Shown here: in pieces, positions 6,072 through 10,191 of the stretch | Layout of the letters: each line of letters begins with the position of its first letter | Position numbering within the stretch: the stretch's first letter is position 1 | Assembly (NCBI GenBank): GCA_947383275.1 | Contig: CANDCW010000082.1 | Span: 1-10,191, forward strand | Length of the DNA: 10,191 nucleotides | Origin: an uncultured Bacillota bacterium | GTDB lineage: Bacteria; Bacillota; Clostridia; Oscillospirales; Oscillospiraceae | Reading direction: 5' to 3' | Made by a program: the position numbers and the translations under genes | The notes under the pieces: generated by a model | Databases searched by the model: none | What the model was told of the DNA's origin: nothing | What the model saw: the letters and a program-made list of their open reading frames with translations, nothing else

Positions 6072-6140
6072 AAATAAATGTGCCCGGCCAGCGTTTCCGC
6101 TGTCCGGGCGTTGGCTTCGGTGATGGATGGATCACACAAA
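6072..6140 (-). promoter_or_regulatory. Conserved two-hairpin leader/terminator element, copy A
   Basis: On the minus strand a 27-base core (6140 down to 6114) forms a small hairpin, GTGAT-loop CCATCC-ATCAC. It is followed by a GC-rich hairpin at 6082-6109: GCCCGG and CAGCG arms paired with CGCTG and CCGGGC, one mismatch and a GAAA tetraloop. The tail is T-rich (ACATTTATTTAT). The core is 25/27 identical to copy B (6855-6881), while the second stem differs in sequence but still pairs, which supports an RNA structure. It starts 16 bases after the small ORF stop and ends about 20 bases before the purF ribosome site. An attenuator or a terminator both fit. I do not match it to a known riboswitch class. 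Confidence 0.6.
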
Positions 6141-6156
6141 GATTGGAGAGGCGGTC

Positions 6157-6213
6157 TCAGCGGGAGAAGGTCCCGTAGTACTCCGACAGGAAGTCAGCTA
6201 GCTTTTTCATCAT
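6157..6213 (-). CDS. Possible 17/18-residue peptide (leader peptide or small protein)
   Basis: The short frame MMKKLADFLSEYYGTFSR is preceded by GGAGGA (6218-6223), 4 bases from the first ATG and 7 from the second, so the second (6210) is the likelier start. A promoter with an extended -10 lies about 60 bases upstream, and the conserved two-hairpin element begins 16 bases after the stop. This gives a complete small transcription unit. The peptide is amphipathic and basic at the N-terminus, with a Tyr-Tyr pair. It may be a leader peptide for attenuation, a small regulatory peptide, or the N-terminus of a larger gene cut by a deletion, since other genes nearby were shortened that way. No homologue is recognised. 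Confidence 0.4.
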   Translation of the reverse strand: MMKKLADFLSEYYGTFSR

Positions 6214-6274
6214 CAATTCCTCCACTTTCTTTTATAATATTCAGGTTTTATCTGTATTCCCTTTGGATGTTCTT

Positions 6275-6280
6275 ATCCTA
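6275..6280 (-). promoter_or_regulatory. Extended -10 promoter of module A
   Basis: On the minus strand TGCTAGGAT gives an extended -10 (TGn plus TAGGAT at 6275-6280), 41 bases beyond the inverted repeat at 6322-6346. The same arrangement, with TGCTATGAT at 40 bases, occurs in module B, and the intervening sequences align, including GTATTT and TTTTTT blocks and a GAAC-then-CAAAG stretch after the -10. The -35 region is weak in both. Confidence 0.5.
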
Positions 6281-6321
6281 GCACAGGAATAGAAAAAAGG
6301 GAAATACATATATTATTACAA

Positions 6322-6346
6322 TTACCATATCTTTTGGATATGATAA
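6322..6346. promoter_or_regulatory. Inverted-repeat operator-like site, copy A
   Basis: TTACCATATC (6322-6331), five bases, GATATGATAA (6337-6346): an inverted repeat with one mismatch between arms. The same site, with perfect arms, occurs at 6754-6780. Both lie the same distance upstream of an outward-facing extended -10 box. This suggests a binding site for a dimeric regulator, probably acting upstream of RNA polymerase; the regulator is not identifiable here. Confidence 0.55.
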
Positions 6347-6714
6347 AATCTCTGATGCAAATCGTAGAGTGGTTACGATGCTTTTGTAACCCATACTATT
6401 TTAATCTCCGCAAAGGACATGCTCTAAGCCCGGAACACTGACCCCTTGCTTCAACTCCTCTGATGTCAAAAGGACGAGCACGCTCCCGGGCGAAGCTGGT
6501 GTCCCTTCCAACAATTCCAAGGCCGCGTGGATATTATATAGGTACATAATAACCTTCTGAGACTGATTTGATATCGGTATTGTACCACAGCAGCTTAAGA
6601 GGACGGTATTCTGAGACTCACCCTGCCCAAGCGGGAAATGAAGCAACTGCCCAAATCTACTATAATTGCTATCGAAGGATAAGCGTCAGATACCGTGTCC
6701 GCTGAACAGGAGAA
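6347..6714. other. Interval between the two diverging modules; no firm gene
   Basis: No gene is convincing. The longest frame is minus 6401-6646 (81 codons), whose C-terminal part (from about 6535 down) reads ALELLEGTPASPGSVLVLL and then TSEELKQGVSVPGLEHVL. That half looks protein-like but the first half does not, and there is no good ribosome site, so it could be another gene remnant. A repeated TTCTGAGACT occurs at about 6554 and 6609. A TATAAT at 6661-6666 is noted separately. Confidence 0.35.
6661..6666 (+). promoter_or_regulatory. Possible -10 box of a short transcript
   Basis: A perfect TATAAT lies about 50 bases before the terminator at 6715-6747. The -35 region (about 6638-6644) is poor. 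If active it would yield an RNA of roughly 75 bases with no ORF of note. The weak -35 makes this tentative. Confidence 0.25.
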
Positions 6715-6747
6715 GGCTCCGGGATCGTCTGATTCCGGGGCCCTTTT
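6715..6747 (+). terminator. Rho-independent terminator
   Basis: GGCTCCGGGATC (6715-6726) pairs along its full length with GATTCCGGGGCC (6731-6742), with two G-U pairs, around a GTCT loop, followed by CTTTTAT. It insulates the final operon from whatever is transcribed upstream on the plus strand; no intact upstream gene remains, so its original gene may be lost. Confidence 0.7.
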
Positions 6748-6753
6748 ATGGCC

Positions 6754-6780
6754 GTTATCATATCGAAAAGATATGATAAC
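6754..6780. promoter_or_regulatory. Inverted-repeat operator-like site, copy B
   Basis: GTTATCATATC (6754-6764) and GATATGATAAC (6770-6780) are perfect 11-base inverted arms around GAAAA. The site lies 40 bases upstream of the extended -10 of the ATPase operon and matches copy A at 6322-6346. There is no T-run after it, so a terminator role is unlikely. A binding site for a dimeric regulator is the simplest reading. Confidence 0.6.
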
Positions 6781-6820
6781 TACAAGGAAAAAAGTATTTT
6801 AATTTTTTGAATTTTGGTGC

Positions 6821-6826
6821 TATGAT
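6821..6826 (+). promoter_or_regulatory. Extended -10 promoter of module B (AAA/VWA/cstA operon)
   Basis: TGC-TATGAT gives an extended -10 box with TATGAT at 6821-6826 and a predicted start near 6833. The -35 region (about 6798-6803) is T/A-rich and poor, as in module A. The transcript would enter the conserved leader about 20 bases after its start. Confidence 0.5.
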
Positions 6827-6852
6827 GTGAACGCTCAAAGGAATGCTCCTCG

Positions 6853-6924
6853 TTTTTGTGTGATTCATCCATCACCAAAGCTGTGGCCCGGGCGGTGGAA
6901 ATACCGCCCGGGCCTAACTTTTTC
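6853..6924 (+). promoter_or_regulatory. Conserved two-hairpin leader/terminator element, copy B
   Basis: The core at 6855-6881 matches copy A at 25 of 27 bases and forms GTGAT-loop TCATCC-ATCAC. The second hairpin has a perfect 12-bp stem, GGCCCGGGCGGT (6885-6896) with 6903-6914, plus a G-U pair closing a GAAA tetraloop, followed by TAACTTTTTC. It therefore looks like a true intrinsic terminator placed between promoter and first gene. Some signal must allow read-through if the downstream operon is expressed from this promoter, which argues for an attenuator or riboswitch. The ligand or factor is unknown. Confidence 0.65.
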
Positions 6925-6946
6925 AGGGGAAGGAAGTGCTTGGGCG

Positions 6947-7855
6947 ATGCTTTCATTTCTAAAAGGGGAGGGAGTCAGCCCCAGGCTGCTGGAGGAAGTG
7001 GGACGGTTCCGGCGGGATTACCCCCCGGAGCTGCCGGAGCGGGTTCCCGCCCCCCAATTCCACTACTACGGGCGGGAGGTATGGGAGCAGGCTGTCGCCG
7101 CGCTGTTGTGTGGGAAGAATCTGCTTCTCACCGGAGGTAAGGCCACCGGCAAAAACGTGCTGGCGGAAAATCTGGCCGCGGCCTTTGGCCGTCCCGTCTG
7201 GAACGTGTCCTTCCATGTGAATCTGGACGCCTCGGGCCTGGTGGGCATGGATACCTTTTCTGATGGGCAGGTGCAGTTCCGGCCCGGTCCCATCTACCGG
7301 TGCGCCCAGCACGGAGGCTTCGGCATTCTGGACGAGATCAATATGGCGAAGAACGAGGCCCTGGCCGTCCTCCACGCCGCCCTGGACTTCCGGCGGGCGC
7401 TGGACGTTCCCGGCTACGACCGCCTGCCCATGGCCCACGCCGCCCGCTTCATCGCCACCATGAACTATGGCTACGCCGGCACCCGGGAGCTGAACGAGGC
7501 CCTGGCCTCCCGGTTTGTGGTCATCCAGATGCCCTCCATCAGCCCGGAAAACCTGGACCGGCTGCTGGAGCGCCGCTGCCCAACGCTAAAGAAAAAGTAT
7601 CGCCAACAGTTCGGCCAGCTGTTTTTCGACCTGCAAAGGAAGTGTGAGGGCGGCGAAATCTCCACCAAGGCCCTGGACCTGCGGGGGCTGCTGGATGCCC
7701 TGGAGCTGATGGCGGCGGAGGTTCCCTCCGGCCCGGCGCTGGATATGGGGATTACCAACAAGACCTCCGACAGCTACGAGCAGGGCCTGATCCGGGACGT
7801 GATGGCGGCCCGAATTTCTCCCAAACTCACCCGAGGGGAGTTGTTTGAGCCGTGA
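6947..7855 (+). CDS. MoxR/CobS-like AAA+ ATPase
   Basis: A 302-residue AAA+ ATPase of the MoxR/CbbQ/CobS type, proteins that work with a VWA-domain partner to remodel or insert metal into a target enzyme. Visible motifs are Walker A GGKATGKN (63-70), Walker B ILDEIN (127-132), sensor 1 ATMNYGY (170-176) and an arginine finger in EALASRF (Arg189). The Walker A Ser/Thr position is Asn70; I believe relatives in this clade share KATGKN, so this may be a family trait. The start is set at ATG 6947, with GGGGAAGGAAG upstream. The frame stays open to a GTG at 6827, but that would translate the terminator hairpin. It overlaps the VWA gene by 4 bp (GTGA). Its target is not encoded recognisably here. 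Confidence 0.88.
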   Translation: MLSFLKGEGVSPRLLEEVGRFRRDYPPELPERVPAPQFHYYGREVWEQAVAALLCGKNLLLTGGKATGKNVLAENLAAAFGRPVWNVSFHVNLDASGLVGMDTFSDGQVQFRPGPIYRCAQHGGFGILDEINMAKNEALAVLHAALDFRRALDVPGYDRLPMAHAARFIATMNYGYAGTRELNEALASRFVVIQMPSISPENLDRLLERRCPTLKKKYRQQFGQLFFDLQRKCEGGEISTKALDLRGLLDALELMAAEVPSGPALDMGITNKTSDSYEQGLIRDVMAARISPKLTRGELFEP

Positions 7856-9585
7856 GCGCCCACCGCACCGCCGGACAGCGCCGGGCTCTGAACCAGGTGT
7901 GGAACGGGGCCGGGGTGTACGGCTTTGAGCCGCTGTTCCTTTCCCTGAACGCCGACGGGACCCCCAACCTCTACTTAAATACCATCGTGGGTTGCGTCCG
8001 GAGGTGGTATGGGGAGGAGGGACCGTCCGGGCTCTTTGAGGCATGGGCGGGGGACCGGCGGCAGAATCTGCTGGACGACCTGGCCTGGCTGGCCCTGGAG
8101 AGCGCCGCCTTTCAGCGGGAGCTGCCCCACCGGCCCATTTTAGCGAACCTGCGACAGGAGTATGCAGTGGGGTTTTTCGACCGGGAGCACATCCTCTCAC
8201 GCCAGGAGTGGATGGCAAAAAACCAGCTCTCCTACACCGTGCAATCCGCTCGATGGAAGTCGGTGCTGGGAAGGCGGCCCCCGGTGATGACCCCCTATGA
8301 GAAGCGGCTGTCCGCCGCCCTGGAGCTCGGGCCCCTGGAGGAAGGGGAGATTTTTTCCACCATCCTGGATGCGTTCGCCCGTTTCTGCCTCTTCGACGGC
8401 AAAAGCCGCCCGCCCTCCGCCCTGCGGCTGCACCTGACCGGCAGGTGGGCCGGTGTGATGACCCGGCTAATGCCTACTGAGATCGTCCACACCGATGTGG
8501 CCTCCGCCGGGCACGGGACGGGCACGGACGGGGGAGACGGTCCCAGACTGGACACCCGCCGGGCCAGAATCAGGCTGAAGGAGGACGCCGCCGCCGACCG
8601 GCGGTACATCGCCAGCTGCTTCGGCCCCTCCCTTCTGCCCGACCGGGAGCTGGCTGCGGCGGAGCAGAAGCTGTGTACCGGCGTCCACCTGGGCTGTCAT
8701 CTCTGGTACACCGCCGGGGTCCCTACCCCGGAGCAGGCCCCCAACGGGGAGGCTAAACGGCTGGCTCAGCAGGCCCAGCTCCAGCAGGAGCGCAACCGGG
8801 CCGCCTTCGGAGCGGACAGTGTCCTCTATCAGAACGCCATCCGCCGCCTGACGGAACAAATCCAGAACTGCCTCCAGGTTCACAGCCAGACGGAGGAGGA
8901 AAATGCCCGATACGGGAGGCTGAACAGCCCCCGTGTCTGGCGAGCGGCAGTGCTGTCCGACCAGCGGGTCTTTACCCGGGAGGCGGATGCCTCCTGCCCC
9001 GGCTTCACCGTGGATCTGCTGCTGGATGCCTCCTCCTCACGGATGCACTGCCAGGAGACCATTGCCGCCCAGGGGTACATCCTCTCCGAGAGTTTGGCCC
9101 GGTGCGGCGTCCCCGTGCGGGTGTCCGGCTTTTGCAGCCTGCGGGGATATACCATCCTCCGGGTGCTCAAGGGCTTTCAGGACAACAGCCGGAATGTATT
9201 CCGCTACTTCGCCGCCGGATGGAACCGGGACGGGCTGGTTCTCCGGGCGGCGGGGGAGCTGCTGGAGGGTACACCGGAACGGAAGCGGCTGCTGCTCCTC
9301 CTCACCGACGCCGGCCCCAACGACAGCCACCGCATCCCGCCCGGCGGAAAATACCCCTTCGGCCATGACTACGCCGGCGCTCCGGCGGTAGAGGACGCCG
9401 CCCGGGAGGTCCGGGCCCTGCAAAAGCGGGGCATCCGGGTGGGGGCGGTGTTTATGGGACCCAGCCTGAACGCCCCGGCGGCGGGAACCATCTATGGAAA
9501 AAGCCTGGCCCACATTCGGTCCATGGACCAGCTGGCCACCGCTACGGGGAGCCTGATCCGGGCGGAGTTCCGGGAGTTGGAGTAG
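7852..9585 (+). CDS. VWA-domain protein, CobT/NorD-like partner of the AAA+ ATPase
   Basis: A 577-residue protein starting at a GTG that overlaps the ATPase stop, so translation is coupled. Residues 1-220 are helical and rich in Trp and Arg, and 221-240 form a Gly/Asp-rich linker. Residues 300-360 contain a Gln/Glu-rich stretch likely to be a coiled coil. Residues 385-577 are a von Willebrand factor A domain of the CobT type, with the metal-ion-dependent adhesion site DASSS (392-396) and the conserved LTDAG (Asp486). No signal peptide or membrane segment is visible, so it is probably cytoplasmic. In known pairs (CobS-CobT, NorQ-NorD, CbbQ-CbbO) such proteins carry the ATPase to a metalloenzyme. 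Whether it serves the following CstA gene is unknown; that gene has its own ribosome site 77 bases later. Confidence 0.85.
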   Translation: MSAHRTAGQRRALNQVWNGAGVYGFEPLFLSLNADGTPNLYLNTIVGCVRRWYGEEGPSGLFEAWAGDRRQNLLDDLAWLALESAAFQRELPHRPILANLRQEYAVGFFDREHILSRQEWMAKNQLSYTVQSARWKSVLGRRPPVMTPYEKRLSAALELGPLEEGEIFSTILDAFARFCLFDGKSRPPSALRLHLTGRWAGVMTRLMPTEIVHTDVASAGHGTGTDGGDGPRLDTRRARIRLKEDAAADRRYIASCFGPSLLPDRELAAAEQKLCTGVHLGCHLWYTAGVPTPEQAPNGEAKRLAQQAQLQQERNRAAFGADSVLYQNAIRRLTEQIQNCLQVHSQTEEENARYGRLNSPRVWRAAVLSDQRVFTREADASCPGFTVDLLLDASSSRMHCQETIAAQGYILSESLARCGVPVRVSGFCSLRGYTILRVLKGFQDNSRNVFRYFAAGWNRDGLVLRAAGELLEGTPERKRLLLLLTDAGPNDSHRIPPGGKYPFGHDYAGAPAVEDAAREVRALQKRGIRVGAVFMGPSLNAPAAGTIYGKSLAHIRSMDQLATATGSLIRAEFRELE

Positions 9586-9662
9586 GGGCAGGTTACATCT
9601 GTTAAAAACGGCCGGTTCGCGGGCCATACGCGGACAGACCGAAAAATAAGGGAGGTATATTT

Positions 9663-10191
9663 ATGGTAAGTTTCATCGTATGTCTGGCACTGCTGATTGG
9701 CGGCTACTTCGTCTACGGCAAGGTGGTGGACAGCACCTTCGGCCCGGACGACCGGGAGACCCCCGCCGTCCGCATCAACGACGGGGTGGACTACGTGGTC
9801 ATGCCCCAGTGGAAGCTGTTCCTGGTCCAGCTGCTGAACATCGCCGGCCTGGGCCCCATCTTCGGCGCCCTGTCCGGCTCCCTGTGGGGCCCCAGCGTGT
9901 TCCTGTGGATCACCTTCGGCACCATCTTCGCCGGCGGCGTCCACGACTACTTTGCCGGTATGCTGTCTGAGCGCAACGAGGGCGCGTCGGTCTCTGAGAT
10001 CACCGGCATCTACCTGGGCGGCGGCATGAAGAACGTCATGCGTGTGTTCAGCGTAGTGCTGCTCATCATGGTGGGCACCGTCTTCGCCGTGGGCCCCGCC
10101 GGTCTGCTCCAGCTGCTGTGCAAGGACGCGGGCGGCATCCTGGCCAACAAGATGTTCTGGCTCATCCTCATCCTCGCCTACTACTTCATCG
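9663..10191 (+). CDS. cstA: CstA-family transporter (carbon starvation protein A), N-terminal part
   Basis: An integral membrane transporter; in enteric bacteria CstA relatives take up peptides or pyruvate under carbon limitation. The first 176 residues are present and the gene runs off the window. Visible features are a first membrane helix (residues 3-19), then VDSTFGPDDRETPA and the family signature PQWKLFLVQLLNIAGLGPI. A membrane segment containing GPSVFLWITFGTIFAGGVHDY and further helices follow. The ATG is preceded by AAGGGAGG (9649-9656) at good spacing. It follows the VWA gene by 77 bases with no clear terminator, so it is probably in the same operon. The substrate cannot be assigned from this part. 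Confidence 0.93.
   Translation, partial: MVSFIVCLALLIGGYFVYGKVVDSTFGPDDRETPAVRINDGVDYVVMPQWKLFLVQLLNIAGLGPIFGALSGSLWGPSVFLWITFGTIFAGGVHDYFAGMLSERNEGASVSEITGIYLGGGMKNVMRVFSVVLLIMVGTVFAVGPAGLLQLLCKDAGGILANKMFWLILILAYYFI

Noticed and set aside
6082..6142. Both conserved leader copies as coding sequence on the other strand (shared reading RA-x-A-x-VMD-x-SHK)
   Set aside because: Identity includes third codon positions and the differences fall in paired stem bases, which fits RNA or DNA structure, not protein conservation.
6322..6780. Invertible segment or MITE bounded by the two inverted repeats
   Set aside because: The repeats are each palindromic, differ from each other, and sit at matching promoter distances; no target duplication or recombinase is seen, so operator sites fit better.
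6853..6924. ZTP (pfl) riboswitch or T-box leader
   Set aside because: The ACCGCCCGGG end and purF link recall the ZTP motif, but its conserved upstream core is absent; there is no T-box antiterminator motif or specifier loop.
6827..6946. Earlier GTG start for the AAA+ ATPase, adding 40 residues
   Set aside because: It would begin about at the predicted transcript start with no ribosome site and would translate the conserved hairpins and terminator; ATG 6947 has a good site.
1..10191. tRNA, rRNA, CRISPR array, transposase or integrase genes
   Set aside because: None of the characteristic sequences or repeats was seen on either strand.

Overview
The window looks like chromosomal DNA from a gut Bacillota, most likely an Oscillospiraceae relative of Flavonifractor or Lawsonibacter. 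This is inferred from GC-rich genes with strong GGAGG-type ribosome sites separated by AT-rich spacers, an Rrf2-cysK-nifS-nifU sulfur/iron block, and a short CstA-type transporter. It is inference from gene content, not a database match.

Left part (1-2080). A perfect 32-bp palindrome precedes a GH2 beta-galactosidase remnant that has lost its N-terminus and whole catalytic barrel. Facing it on the minus strand is an alkylation-repair block: the last codons of an alkA-type glycosylase, an intact ogt, and the first third of an alkyltransferase-like gene. Next (2077-2979, minus) is an unrecognised 300-residue protein with a strong sigma-A promoter, then about 590 bases without a convincing gene.

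Middle (3565-6051). nifS and nifU are intact and transcribed on the minus strand. Upstream of them lie a frameshifted N-terminal cysK fragment and an N-terminal piece of an ECF transporter S component, behind a near-consensus promoter. Divergent to this is an Rrf2 regulator that stops after its first cluster cysteine. It abuts, tail to tail, the first ~20 codons of purF.

Regulatory part (6052-6946). Two diverging copies of one regulatory module lie about 0.4 kb apart. Each has an inverted-repeat site, 40-41 bp, an extended -10 box, and a conserved leader of two hairpins, the second terminator-like. The minus copy also carries a 17/18-codon ORF with a strong ribosome site and lies before purF. 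The plus copy lies before the last operon.

Right part (6947-10191). A MoxR/CobS-like AAA+ ATPase and a VWA-domain protein overlap by 4 bp and are followed 77 bp later by a CstA-type transporter cut by the window end. These three look intact.

Two observations stand out. First, at least seven genes in the first 6.1 kb are truncated at joins to unrelated sequence, and at least two joins can be read with about 8-bp shared overlaps; this is either recent multi-site deletion or an assembly artefact. Second, the duplicated promoter/leader module looks like an undescribed regulatory RNA or attenuator.
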